Shown: positions 56,279-64,000 of the stretch, piece after piece | Numbering within the stretch: position 1 is the stretch's first letter | Layout of the letters: every line of letters begins with the position of its first letter | DNA from: Halopseudomonas xinjiangensis | GTDB lineage: Bacteria; Pseudomonadota; Gammaproteobacteria; Pseudomonadales; Pseudomonadaceae | Assembly: GCF_900104945.1 (NCBI RefSeq) | Contig: NZ_LT629736.1 | Coordinates: forward strand, 1,612,001 to 1,676,000 | Reading direction: 5' to 3' | Length of the DNA: 64,000 nucleotides | Position numbers and translations under genes: made by a program | Notes under the pieces: model-generated | Databases searched by the model: none | Told to the model about the DNA's origin: nothing | The model's input: the letters and a program-made list of their open reading frames with translations, nothing else

Positions 56279-57316
56279 ATGAAACTCGGCGACCTGTCGG
56301 TCGGCTATCTCTATAGCCTGCGCGCGGCCCTGGAATATCTGGGGCATGACCCGGCGCCACTATTCCAGCGTTTCGCCGTGGCGGATGAACTGCTGGCCAA
56401 GGCGGAGGCAAGAATCAGCATTCCACGCTTCATGCGCCTGGGCAACGCTGCCATCCAGCTGAGCGGACAACCGGCAATCGGGTTGTGGATGGGCCGGCAC
56501 AGTCATGCCAGCCATCTGGGGCTCCCAGGCATGGCGGCAAGTAGTGCACCCACGCTTGGCGCGGCATTCGCCACGCTGACGCGCTTCGAGCGGCTGACCA
56601 GTCAGAACTATCGAGGTCATTCGGCCTACGTACCGCCCGCGCTGCGCTTCTATTCCATCAGCCCGTACAACCAGTACAACCTGTTCGTCGTCGACTCGGC
56701 GCTCAGCTCGCGCGCCACCATTGCCCTGCAGTTGACCGGAGGGCGGGCGCGGCTGCGCGAAGTGCATATCGAGTTCCCCGAACCGGACTACGCCGATGCG
56801 TACGCGCAATTTTTCCCCTGCCCGGTTCTGTTCGGCCAGGCAGAAAACCAACTGGTGTGGGAGCCGTCGAGTCTCGAATTGCCCCTGATTCAGACTGCAC
56901 TTTCCACGCATGCGGAGCTGGTCGAGTTGTGCATAGCGCGCCTCGAGCGCCTGAGTCGGGTACGAAGATTACGGGACCGCGTGGCGGATATCGTGTCGCC
57001 CGAACTGCACCAGCGTCTACCGACACTCAGCGAGGTCGCGCGGAAACTGGGGCAACCATCCTGGACGCTGCGGCGACGCTTGCTCGCAGAGGACAACGTG
57101 CGATTCCAGGAGATCATCGACGAAACCCGCCGGGATCTGGCTCTCAGCTATATCCGCGATACGGAGATGGCGCTGGGTGAAGTGGCGTTTCTGCTGGGGT
57201 TTTCCTCACCGGCGGCATTTCAGCGCGCATTCCGGCGCTGGACCGGCCAGGCCCCGGGAGGCTACAGGCGAGAGTTTCGGCGATCGCGCAGTGAGGCGAT
57301 CACAAAGGAAGGCTGA
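56279..57316 (+). CDS. AraC-family transcriptional regulator (Arabinose_bd/OruR-like type)
   Basis: A 345-residue regulator with an N-terminal effector-binding domain of the PF12625 type (LGLPGMAASSAPTLGAAFATL). The C-terminal AraC double helix-turn-helix has PTLSEVARKLGQPSWTLRRRL and then GEVAFLLGFSSPAAFQRAFRRWTGQAPGGYR. The start follows GGAAG. It is divergent from fadH, and this arrangement makes regulation of fadH or another lipid gene the first hypothesis. No binding site could be picked out with confidence. Confidence 0.92.
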   Translation: MKLGDLSVGYLYSLRAALEYLGHDPAPLFQRFAVADELLAKAEARISIPRFMRLGNAAIQLSGQPAIGLWMGRHSHASHLGLPGMAASSAPTLGAAFATLTRFERLTSQNYRGHSAYVPPALRFYSISPYNQYNLFVVDSALSSRATIALQLTGGRARLREVHIEFPEPDYADAYAQFFPCPVLFGQAENQLVWEPSSLELPLIQTALSTHAELVELCIARLERLSRVRRLRDRVADIVSPELHQRLPTLSEVARKLGQPSWTLRRRLLAEDNVRFQEIIDETRRDLALSYIRDTEMALGEVAFLLGFSSPAAFQRAFRRWTGQAPGGYRREFRRSRSEAITKEG

Positions 57317-57350
57317 ACAAAGGAGAGAAACAGATGCGCTTGTTAACCGG

Positions 57351-57381
57351 AAAACGCCGGAAGAGTTACATCTCTTCGGCG
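57351..57381 (-). terminator. Terminator whose loop contains the micro-ORF stop codon
   Basis: On the minus strand CGCCGAAGAG pairs with CTCTTCCGGCG (one bulged C) around a 6-base loop, followed by TTTT. The loop bases are ATGTAA, which are the last sense codon and stop of the 26-codon ORF. Confidence 0.7.
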
Positions 57382-57446
57382 TCTTCTACTTCCTGATCCC
57401 ATTCCTGGGCGTGCTGCTCAATAAGTTCTTCCACATAGTCATTCAT
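57366..57446 (-). CDS. Putative 26-residue acidic small protein
   Basis: Begins MNDYVEELIEQHAQEW and ends in an acidic stretch finishing EEM. About ten of 26 residues are Asp or Glu with no Lys or Arg, and an amphipathic helix is likely. Support comes from AGGAG placed seven bases before the ATG and a terminator-like hairpin at its stop. A gap of 100 bases before the cobS stop could hold a promoter. I do not recognise a family. Against it: it is very short, and the other strand has a hydrophobic frame and an alternative micro-ORF (MRLLTGKRRKS and onward, 20 codons) also with AGGAG. Confidence 0.5.
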   Translation of the reverse strand: MNDYVEELIEQHAQEWDQEVEDAEEM

Positions 57447-57546
57447 GGGTTTTCTCCTGACTGTACGAGCGGGTCGAAACCAGACCTCGACTCGACGTTA
57501 TTGTCCTTACATTACAGTCAGATGAAGCACCTTTGGAAAAGTTCAG

Positions 57547-58287
57547 TCAAGAGACGAACGGTCCGTTCGCCCATACTAGGGCGACCAGAGCCAGGGCTTC
57601 GCCCAGCTCCACCAGCGCACCGGCGGTGTCGCCGGTCGTGCCGCCCAAGCGTCGCTTGAGGAGCGCTCGCCACACCACGCCCAACAAGAGCACGATCAGC
57701 AGCCAGCCAAACCCGCCGATCACCATCATCGCGAAGCCGTGCACGAACAGCACCGCCGGGAGCCAGACGCGAGGTATGTGTTCACTGAGCGCTTGCCCTA
57801 AACCACCTTCTCGCACGTAGGAGGTGGTCAGCAGCAGTGCGGGCAGCAACCAGCGCCCGATCCAGGGAGCGATCAGCAGTACCCACCAGAAGTTCATTTC
57901 GATGGCGGTAGCCAGCGCAGCGAACTTGACCAGCAGAACCAGCACCAGCGCCAGTACACCCATCGGCCCGCTTGCCGGATCCTTCATGATGGCGAGCGTC
58001 TTCTCCCGGTCGCCGCGCCCGCCCACCCATGCATCCACAGTGTCGGCCAGACCGTCCAGGTGCAGCCCCCCGCTGATCGCTACCCAGAAGGCCAGCACCA
58101 GCGCCGCCTGCAGCATGATCGGCAACCCGGCCACCGCCCACTGAACCAGCAGCAATAACAGTCCGACGAGGAAACCAACCACCGGATACCAGAGCAGCGA
58201 TGCGCCGGTTTCTTCCGGGCGCGGCGGTCTAGACAGGCGAATCGGGATGGTCGTCAAAAATTGCAGGGCAATCAGCAATGGGGTCAT
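57547..58287 (-). CDS. cobS: Adenosylcobinamide-GDP ribazoletransferase (cobalamin synthase)
   Basis: Integral membrane enzyme joining adenosylcobinamide-GDP with alpha-ribazole to complete cobalamin (CobS/CobV). The 246-residue protein has several hydrophobic helices and the family signature GGLHLDGLADTVDAWVGGRGD. It overlaps the cobC stop by four bases and is the last gene of the operon. The substrates are supplied by CobU and CobT, encoded upstream in the same run. Confidence 0.95.
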   Translation of the reverse strand: MTPLLIALQFLTTIPIRLSRPPRPEETGASLLWYPVVGFLVGLLLLLVQWAVAGLPIMLQAALVLAFWVAISGGLHLDGLADTVDAWVGGRGDREKTLAIMKDPASGPMGVLALVLVLLVKFAALATAIEMNFWWVLLIAPWIGRWLLPALLLTTSYVREGGLGQALSEHIPRVWLPAVLFVHGFAMMVIGGFGWLLIVLLLGVVWRALLKRRLGGTTGDTAGALVELGEALALVALVWANGPFVS

Positions 58288-58856
58288 GCAGATACCTCCT
58301 TAAGGGTGCCGTCATCCAGGCGACGCAGCGACACGAGCTGTGCGTAACCGACCTGAACCTGCAACAGATCGCGGTCCGGTAGCCCTCGGGCGCGCGCGAG
58401 CAACAGGCGCATGACGCCGGCGTGGGTGACCGCGAGTACCCGTTGCCCGGCATAACGCTCGGCAAGCGCCGCCAGCACATCGACGATACGCTGACGGAAC
58501 GCGACGACCGGTTCGCCAGCCGGTGGTGTGAAGGTATAGGGATCATCCCAGAACCTGCCGAGTTCCTCCGCCTGATCCAACATCAGCTCGCTGGGGTGCC
58601 TGCCCTCCCACTGGCCAAAGTGCAATTCCCGCAGATCCGGGCGAATATCCACTGCGACCCCGTGAAGCTTACCCAGTTCGGCAGCGAAGCCAGCACAGCG
58701 CTGCAGCGGTGACGAGACGATCGCGTCCCAACCGTCCAGCCCTGCCAGGGCCTCATTCATCTGTTTCCAGCCGGCCGGCGTCAGCGCATCATCGATGCTC
58801 CCGCGGAAACCGCCGCCGCGTTCGGTTTCGCCGTGTCGCAGCAGCTCGAGGATCAT
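58284..58856 (-). CDS. cobC: Alpha-ribazole phosphatase (histidine phosphatase family)
   Basis: Removes phosphate from alpha-ribazole 5'-phosphate or from cobalamin phosphate in the late pathway. The 190-residue protein has the phosphohistidine motif LRHGETERG at the N-terminus, [16 protein letters not shown] and the second catalytic His in [13 protein letters not shown]. The phosphatase family is large, so the assignment rests on the context between cobT and cobS, which it overlaps by four bases on each side. Confidence 0.92.
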   Translation of the reverse strand: MILELLRHGETERGGGFRGSIDDALTPAGWKQMNEALAGLDGWDAIVSSPLQRCAGFAAELGKLHGVAVDIRPDLRELHFGQWEGRHPSELMLDQAEELGRFWDDPYTFTPPAGEPVVAFRQRIVDVLAALAERYAGQRVLAVTHAGVMRLLLARARGLPDRDLLQVQVGYAQLVSLRRLDDGTLKEVSA

Positions 58857-59911
58857 TGGCCGGCCCTGCCGGACACGGCGGCTTCGGCGAACGTGGCCAT
58901 GCCGTTGTGCAGGACGCAGGCCAGGCGCAACAGCGGGACCACCGCTGCAGCTCCACTGGCTTCGCCCAGACGCATGCCTATGTCGAGCAACGGTTTGGCC
59001 TTCATCGCCTCGAGTACGTGGCGATGGCCGGGCTCGGCACTGCTGTGACCGAACAGTAACCAGGGTCGCACTCCAGCGTTCAACCGGACCGCACAGAGCG
59101 CAGCGACCGAACAGATGTATCCATCAACCAGTACCGGAACACCACGCTGCGCGGCTCGCACATAGGCGCCAGTCAAAGCAGCGATTTCCAAGCCCCCGAG
59201 ACAGGCAAGCGCATCGAACGGCAATGCCGTCCGCGACGCATGCAACCTCAAGGCTTTCTCGATGACGCGCAGCTTATGTCTCACCCCGGACGCGTCCAGA
59301 CCGGTGCCAGGCCCGACCAGAGCATTGGGCGCGAGACCGAGCAAGGCGCTGGCCAGTGCGCTTGCGCTGGTGGTGTTGCCGATCCCCATTTCACCTGCGA
59401 TATACAGGTCGGCGCCCTCTTCGGCCGTCGCTTCGAGAGCGTCATGTCCGGCATGCAGCGCCAGTTCACATTGTTCGTTGGTCATCGCCGCGGTACGGGA
59501 GAAATTGGCCGTCCCTGCTGCGATATTCAGATGTTTGACGCCTGGCAGCTCTTCGATGGGCACCGCCAGGCCGAGGTCGAAAACACGCAACCGGGCATCC
59601 AGCGATTTCGCCAGCACACTAATCGCCGCCCCACCATTGGCAAAATTGGCCAGCATCTGACCGGTCACGGCCTGGGGGAAGGCGGAGACGCCTTCGGCAA
59701 CGACGCCGTGATCGGCGGCAAATATATGAATCGCCACGAGCCCGGCCTGCGGCTGGTCGCGGCCCTGAAGCGCGGCCAGCGTGGTGGCAACCTCCTCCAG
59801 CCGACCCAGCGACCCGGGCGGCTTGGTCAGTTCACCCTGTCGGGTCATGGCGCGGGCGCGACACGCCTCGTCCGGTGATGCGGCAGGCGCTTCCCACCAT
59901 GCGCGCTTCAC
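58853..59911 (-). CDS. cobT: Nicotinate-nucleotide--dimethylbenzimidazole phosphoribosyltransferase
   Basis: Makes alpha-ribazole phosphate, the lower-ligand nucleotide. The 352-residue protein has [12 protein letters not shown], the [17 protein letters not shown] segment, [14 protein letters not shown] and the C-terminal [11 protein letters not shown] containing the catalytic Glu. I chose the GTG at 59911 because GGGAGGG stands just before it, its GTGA overlaps the cobU stop, and the length matches the family. An upstream in-frame ATG would run deep into cobU. Confidence 0.94.
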   Translation of the reverse strand: MKRAWWEAPAASPDEACRARAMTRQGELTKPPGSLGRLEEVATTLAALQGRDQPQAGLVAIHIFAADHGVVAEGVSAFPQAVTGQMLANFANGGAAISVLAKSLDARLRVFDLGLAVPIEELPGVKHLNIAAGTANFSRTAAMTNEQCELALHAGHDALEATAEEGADLYIAGEMGIGNTTSASALASALLGLAPNALVGPGTGLDASGVRHKLRVIEKALRLHASRTALPFDALACLGGLEIAALTGAYVRAAQRGVPVLVDGYICSVAALCAVRLNAGVRPWLLFGHSSAEPGHRHVLEAMKAKPLLDIGMRLGEASGAAAVVPLLRLACVLHNGMATFAEAAVSGRAGQ

Positions 59912-60429
59912 GCTTTCCCTCCCTTGAGAATCATCGGTAGCCCTGCCACGCAAAACGTGACCCGATCGCTCAATCCGGCCAAGGCCTGATGTAGCCATCC
60001 CGCTTCATCGACATAGCGGCGCGTGAGCTCCCCCATCGGCACGACACCGAGTCCGGTTTCGTTGCTGACCAGGATGATGTGTCCCGGTAATTGAGGCAGA
60101 ACTTCAATCAACGCGGAACGCTCGGCAGCCAAACGCTGCGGGTCGTTATGCAGCAGCAAATTGGTGAGCCAAAGGGTCAGGCAATCCACCAGCACGCAGC
60201 GGTCCTCTGCGGCTATCTGGCGCAGAGCATCTGCCAGCGCAACCGGCTCTTCGACAAGGCCCCAGTGGGCAGGCCGTTGGGCGCGATGGCGTGCAATACG
60301 CTCGGCCATGGCATCGTCCAGCGGCTGGCTGGTGGCGACGTAACTGACGGTCTGACCGGAGGCGGCAGCGGTGTCTTCCGCCAACCTGCTCTTGCCGGAA
60401 CGTGCACCGCCTAATATTAACTCGATCAT
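59908..60429 (-). CDS. cobU: Adenosylcobinamide kinase/adenosylcobinamide-phosphate guanylyltransferase
   Basis: Bifunctional enzyme CobU (CobP) that phosphorylates adenosylcobinamide and attaches GMP. The 173-residue protein has the P-loop [12 protein letters not shown] at the start, the guanylylation-site His in [11 protein letters not shown] (about residue 45-48), and [11 protein letters not shown] and [22 protein letters not shown], all conserved in the family. It overlaps cobQ upstream and cobT downstream by four bases. Confidence 0.95.
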   Translation of the reverse strand: MIELILGGARSGKSRLAEDTAAASGQTVSYVATSQPLDDAMAERIARHRAQRPAHWGLVEEPVALADALRQIAAEDRCVLVDCLTLWLTNLLLHNDPQRLAAERSALIEVLPQLPGHIILVSNETGLGVVPMGELTRRYVDEAGWLHQALAGLSDRVTFCVAGLPMILKGGKA

Positions 60430-61883
60430 ATAGTTAGACCTATTACTTCGCGTAACCTGGGAATATCCATATGCCGTTCTATCAGGTCCGCCAGACGGTC
60501 GATATCACGCGCGCGAAGCCCAGCGTAATCCTGCCCTTCGACCCGTTCGACGCCGGCCCAGGCAAGTAAAGCACCGCTCGCCTCGGCCGCCTCGAACAAC
60601 CCGTGTAGATAGGTACCGGCTACCAGACCGTCCTCGCTCAAGGCTCCATCCGACTGGCCGTTGTCGAAATTCACCAGGGCCCGAGCCAGGGCCGGCCCTG
60701 AGCTTATCCCCGCGTGAATTTCATAACCACGTACGACCGCGTCGTCCAGCACCAGCCGCCCTGAAACGTTGGTCAGACGCTTCTGCGCCTGCAACGTCGT
60801 TTCGAAATCGAGCAGGCCGAAGCCCGGCGAGTCACCCGCCGGCCCTTCCAAACCCAGCGGGTCGCAGACGCGCTTGCCGAGCATCTGCAGGCCGCCGCAG
60901 ATCCCCAGGACCCGACCGCCGTAACGCAAATGTCGCTGGATTGCTGTTTCCCAGCCGTGTTCACGGAGGAACGCCAGATCAGCGCGCACGCTTTTTGAAC
61001 CAGGAAGGATGATCAGGTCTGCCGGCGGAATAATCTCGCCCGCGCGTACGAATTGCAGGTCGACCTGCAGATGCAGGCGCAACGGGTCGAAATCGGTGTG
61101 GTTGCTGATGCGCGGCAATACCGGTACGACCACCTTCAACGCTGCCTGGGATTTGCTCGCCTGGCGCGCATTCACTGCGTCTTCGGCTTCCAGATGCAGG
61201 TCGTGCAGATACGGCAGCACGCCCAGCACCGGCACACCGGTGCGCGCCTCGAGCCAGTCGATACCCGGCTGCAGCAGGCTCACGTCGCCGCGAAAACGGT
61301 TGATGACGAAACCGCGTACCCGGGCGCGTTCAGTCGGCGACAGCAGCTCCAGCGTGCCGACCAGATGGGCGAACACGCCACCCTTGTCGATATCGGCGAC
61401 CAGCAGTACCGGGCAGTCGACTGCCTCGGCGAATCCCATGTTGGCGATGTCGCCTTCACGCAGGTTGATTTCGGCAGGCGAACCGGCACCTTCGACCATG
61501 ATCACGTCATAGCGCTGACAGAGACGCTGATGCGAGACCAGCACGGCGCGCATCGCCTCGGGTTTGTAGGCGTGGTAGGTCCGGGCATCCATGCAGCCAA
61601 TCGCGTGCCCGTGGATGATCACCTGCGCCCCGGTATCGGTATTTGGCTTCAGCAGTACCGGATTCATATCGGTGTGCGGCAAGACGCCTGAGGCCTCGGC
61701 CTGGACCGCCTGGGCGCGCCCGATCTCTCCGCCATCAACCGTCACCGCTGAGTTCAGCGCCATGTTTTGCGGCTTGAACGGCGCCACACTGACGCCCTGA
61801 CGACGCAGCCAGCGGCATAGCGCGGTCACGAGCGTACTCTTGCCGGCGTCCGAGGTGGTGCCCTGCACCATGACGGTAGGCAT
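60426..61883 (-). CDS. cobQ: Cobyric acid synthase (glutamine-hydrolysing)
   Basis: Amidates four carboxylates of adenosylcobyrinate diamide. The 485-residue protein has an N-terminal dethiobiotin-synthetase-like ATP-binding domain ([34 protein letters not shown]). The C-terminal glutaminase domain has the nucleophile Cys in [12 protein letters not shown] and the His in GTYLHGLFE. It starts two bases after the cobD stop and overlaps cobU by four. Confidence 0.95.
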   Translation of the reverse strand: MPTVMVQGTTSDAGKSTLVTALCRWLRRQGVSVAPFKPQNMALNSAVTVDGGEIGRAQAVQAEASGVLPHTDMNPVLLKPNTDTGAQVIIHGHAIGCMDARTYHAYKPEAMRAVLVSHQRLCQRYDVIMVEGAGSPAEINLREGDIANMGFAEAVDCPVLLVADIDKGGVFAHLVGTLELLSPTERARVRGFVINRFRGDVSLLQPGIDWLEARTGVPVLGVLPYLHDLHLEAEDAVNARQASKSQAALKVVVPVLPRISNHTDFDPLRLHLQVDLQFVRAGEIIPPADLIILPGSKSVRADLAFLREHGWETAIQRHLRYGGRVLGICGGLQMLGKRVCDPLGLEGPAGDSPGFGLLDFETTLQAQKRLTNVSGRLVLDDAVVRGYEIHAGISSGPALARALVNFDNGQSDGALSEDGLVAGTYLHGLFEAAEASGALLAWAGVERVEGQDYAGLRARDIDRLADLIERHMDIPRLREVIGLTI

Positions 61884-61885
61884 GA

Positions 61886-62875
61886 TCAGCGAAACTCCCG
61901 CACGGGCTGCAAGGCCAGGCTCAAGCGCTTCCAGCCGGACTCGTCCGCCGGCAAGCCGATACGCAGGGCCGATTGCTCGGCAAACAGCCGCGTGAGGATC
62001 CCCTGTCTGGCAAATGATTCATATATCGATATCGACTGTGCGTCTTGAACCCACTGAAACAACGCGCAGCCGCCGGAGGGAGCAAGGCTGCGGGAAGCCA
62101 GCAGCTCGGCAAGCCGCCAACCGTCCGCGGCGAGGCGATCACGCCAGTCCTGCTGGGTTTTCCAGTCAGCCAGAGCGAGCCGTCCGACATAGCGAGTCGG
62201 CCCACTGACAGCCCAAGGTCCCAGTCGCTCCGCCAGTGCCTGACAAACCGGCTCGGCGGCCAACACGAAACCCAGCCGTGCACCACCCAGCCCGAAGAAC
62301 TTGCCGAGCGAACGCAGCACGACCAGACCGGGAAGATGTGAATGCGCGGCGAGGCTATCCTCGGGGGTCGGGTCGACGAACGCCTCGTCGACAATCAGGC
62401 AGCCACCGCGACTCGCCAGGTGCGAGTGCCAGCCGAGAAGCTGATCGACAGTGAACCGTCGTCCGGTCGGATTGTTGGGGTTGATCACAACAAGCACGTC
62501 GATATGCGCGAGACCGGCTTCCACATCCTCTGAACCCAGCGACTCGGGCACGAAGCCGGCCGCTTCCCAGGCATGGCGATGCTCGGCATAACATGGCTCG
62601 ACGATGCCCACGCGCTTACCGGCGAACAGAGAAGGCAATGCCTGTATCGCCGCCTGCGATCCCGCCACGGCAAGGATCGAGTCGGCGCCGTAATACGCTC
62701 GCGCGGCCTCTTCGAGGCCGTCCTGCTCTTCCGGCAGACGCTGCCATACCTCAGCGGGAACGGGCTGCAGCGGCCAGGCATAGGGGGCCAGGCCGGTCGA
62801 CAGATCCAGCCAGTCCGCAAGCGGGATCCCGTACTGCGCGGCCGCTTGGCGCAAACGCCCACCGTGTTCAAGCAA
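61886..62875 (-). CDS. cobD: Threonine-phosphate decarboxylase (PLP-dependent)
   Basis: Makes (R)-1-amino-2-propanol phosphate, the linker between corrin ring and nucleotide. The 329-residue fold-type-I aminotransferase-like enzyme begins [31 protein letters not shown]. It has [19 protein letters not shown] and the PLP lysine in [16 protein letters not shown]. In the Pseudomonas denitrificans nomenclature this gene is cobC. It overlaps cbiB by eight bases. The shape of the family would also allow histidinol-phosphate aminotransferase, but the operon settles it. Confidence 0.92.
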   Translation of the reverse strand: MLEHGGRLRQAAAQYGIPLADWLDLSTGLAPYAWPLQPVPAEVWQRLPEEQDGLEEAARAYYGADSILAVAGSQAAIQALPSLFAGKRVGIVEPCYAEHRHAWEAAGFVPESLGSEDVEAGLAHIDVLVVINPNNPTGRRFTVDQLLGWHSHLASRGGCLIVDEAFVDPTPEDSLAAHSHLPGLVVLRSLGKFFGLGGARLGFVLAAEPVCQALAERLGPWAVSGPTRYVGRLALADWKTQQDWRDRLAADGWRLAELLASRSLAPSGGCALFQWVQDAQSISIYESFARQGILTRLFAEQSALRIGLPADESGWKRLSLALQPVREFR

Positions 62876-63773
62876 GGCTTAATCCCCAGATGAGGAAAAT
62901 GACTATCACCCAGAGCGTGACGCTGCGGCGTACCAGCCGAAGGGCATGCAGGATGTCTACCGCGCCGGGCGCAGGTCCCGCGCCGAGCAAGGGTCGCTTA
63001 TGGATCTCACCTTCGTAGCTGGCTGGTCCGCCGAGGCTGACGCCGAGCGCACCTGCCCCGGCCGCCATGACCGGGCCGGCGTTGGGACTATCCCAGAGCG
63101 GAGCTTGCTGCGCCCAACAGGCAAGCGCCAGCCGCGTCTTGCCGCACAATGCATAGGTCAGCGCGACAAGGCGGGCCGGAATGAAGTTGAGGAAGTCGTC
63201 GATCTTCGCCGCAGCCCAGCCGAAGTGCAGGAAGCGCTCGTTCCGATAGCCCCACATTGCGTCCAGCGTATTGGCCAGCCGGTACAGAACCACACCAGGC
63301 CCGCCGAAGATGGCAAACCAGAACAGCGCAGCGAACACGGCATCGCTGCCATTTTCCAGAACCGACTCGGTGGTGGCGCGGGCGATACCGGTCTCATCCA
63401 GGGCGTTGGTGTTACGGCTGACTATGCGTCCGACCCGTTCCCTTGCGGCGTCCACGTTGCCCGCTCCCAGAGCCCGCACGATCGGCATCGCGTGTTCGGA
63501 GAGACTGCGCAGGCCGATGGCAAGATAGAGCAGTATCATTTCCGCGAGCCAGCCAATGCCGGGCAGATTCGAGATCAGCCAGGCCGCGAAGGTGAGCGGC
63601 AACACCGCCAGTGACCATGCCAGGAGTCCCTTGTTGCGCCGCGGCTGCCCCCGGTTGAACCGCAGCTCGATGGCCGAAGCCAGCCAGCCGAACCCCACCA
63701 GCGGATGCCAGCGACGCGGCTCGCCCAGTACCTGGTCGAGCAGGATGGCAGCCAGCATGAGCGGCGCCATCAT
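62868..63773 (-). CDS. cbiB: Adenosylcobinamide-phosphate synthase (CbiB)
   Basis: Membrane enzyme attaching the aminopropanol linker to adenosylcobyric acid (called CobD in the Pseudomonas denitrificans nomenclature). The 301-residue protein has several transmembrane helices and the conserved [53 protein letters not shown] and [33 protein letters not shown] segments. The start overlaps the upstream binding-protein gene by four bases. Confidence 0.95.
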   Translation of the reverse strand: MMAPLMLAAILLDQVLGEPRRWHPLVGFGWLASAIELRFNRGQPRRNKGLLAWSLAVLPLTFAAWLISNLPGIGWLAEMILLYLAIGLRSLSEHAMPIVRALGAGNVDAARERVGRIVSRNTNALDETGIARATTESVLENGSDAVFAALFWFAIFGGPGVVLYRLANTLDAMWGYRNERFLHFGWAAAKIDDFLNFIPARLVALTYALCGKTRLALACWAQQAPLWDSPNAGPVMAAGAGALGVSLGGPASYEGEIHKRPLLGAGPAPGAVDILHALRLVRRSVTLWVIVIFLIWGLSLA

Positions 63774-64000
63774 CGCATGCGCTCCGCACAGTTACGGATG
63801 AGACGCTGCAATTCATCGAGCCCCAGCGTCAGCGCCGAGATACCCGGCTGAAGAATGTCCGGAGACTTGATTTCGTGTACGTCACCACTACGAATCGCCG
63901 GGATCGATCGCCAACCATCGCGCTCGGCCAGCTGCTCCGGGCGGAAACGCTTGCCGCACCAGGAGCCGATGATCAGATCCGGCGCGCGGCGAACCACCTC
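63770..64000 (-). CDS. Cobalamin-binding periplasmic protein, BtuF-like (C-terminal fragment; start beyond the window)
   Basis: Only the last 76 residues are inside the window, and the frame is open to the edge. The sequence [24 protein letters not shown] and the ending [20 protein letters not shown] fit the C-terminal lobe of TroA/BtuF-type cobalamin-binding proteins. Its place at the head of a cobalamin operon and the 4-base overlap with cbiB support this. Upstream genes such as bluB or cobO and any cobalamin riboswitch would lie off the window. Confidence 0.8.
   Translation of the reverse strand, partial: EVVRRAPDLIIGSWCGKRFRPEQLAERDGWRSIPAIRSGDVHEIKSPDILQPGISALTLGLDELQRLIRNCAERMR

Noticed and set aside
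57334-57396. 20-codon plus-strand micro-ORF (MRLLTGKRRKS and onward) after the AraC gene
   Set aside because: It has AGGAG upstream, but the region is A-rich so this can arise by chance. The product is unremarkable and it lacks a terminator of its own. The minus-strand alternative is better supported.

Overview
The window is a stretch of high-GC, gene-dense gammaproteobacterial chromosome, almost certainly from the Pseudomonas/Halopseudomonas group. The signs are an OprI-type murein lipoprotein, ThrH, a CysH of the iron-sulfur APS-reductase type, a 180-kDa NAD-glutamate dehydrogenase, a long Pseudomonas-type Rmf, and the neighbourhoods tesA/ABC/permease/greB, rlmKL-rmf-pyrD and pepN-nadK-fadH. 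I see no tRNA, rRNA, CRISPR array, insertion sequence, integrase or attachment site. No gap longer than about 250 bases lacks a gene.

Layout: 1-6.1 kb holds the 3' part of pabB, thrH, cysH, cysB, a cytosolic 5'-nucleotidase and a PanE-like reductase. 6.3-11 kb holds a DAHP synthase, a small GNAT protein, a GntP-family permease, oprI, a periplasmic L,D-transpeptidase and a small Cys-rich protein. 11-15.4 kb is tesA divergent from an ABC ATPase-permease-greB operon whose genes are joined by ATGA overlaps. 15.4-20.6 kb carries a glutathionyl-hydroquinone reductase, a DEAD-box helicase, tatD and dacB. 20.8-29.7 kb carries rlmKL, rmf, pyrD, a DUF2835 gene and gdhB.

29.8-36.7 kb is a tightly overlapped MoxR-DUF58-DUF4381-VWA-VWA/TPR-BatD operon (Bat-like, envelope-associated), followed by an SDR with an unusual membrane-anchored basic tail. 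38.1-45.3 kb is a tandem duplication of a two-gene unit: a secreted YCF48-type beta-propeller plus an MMPL/RND transporter. Each unit has its own terminator, and the same 12-base box lies about 95 bases upstream of both. 45.5-54 kb carries pepN, DUF2797, DUF1315, a rhomboid protease, a metallophosphoesterase and nadK, all on the minus strand, then DUF1853 and a convergent coiled-coil gene. 54-57.3 kb carries fadH and a divergent AraC regulator.

57.5-64 kb is a minus-strand cobalamin operon of nucleotide-loop assembly and late corrin genes (btuF-like, cbiB, cobD, cobQ, cobU, cobT, cobC, cobS), almost all with 4-base overlaps. Between it and the AraC gene lies a 26-codon acidic micro-ORF with a strong ribosome binding site, whose stop codon falls in the loop of a terminator-like hairpin.

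The items most worth a second look are the duplicated YCF48/RND units with their shared upstream box, the 26-codon gene, the variant MIDAS in the fused VWA/TPR protein, and the nuclease-like motif in DUF1853.
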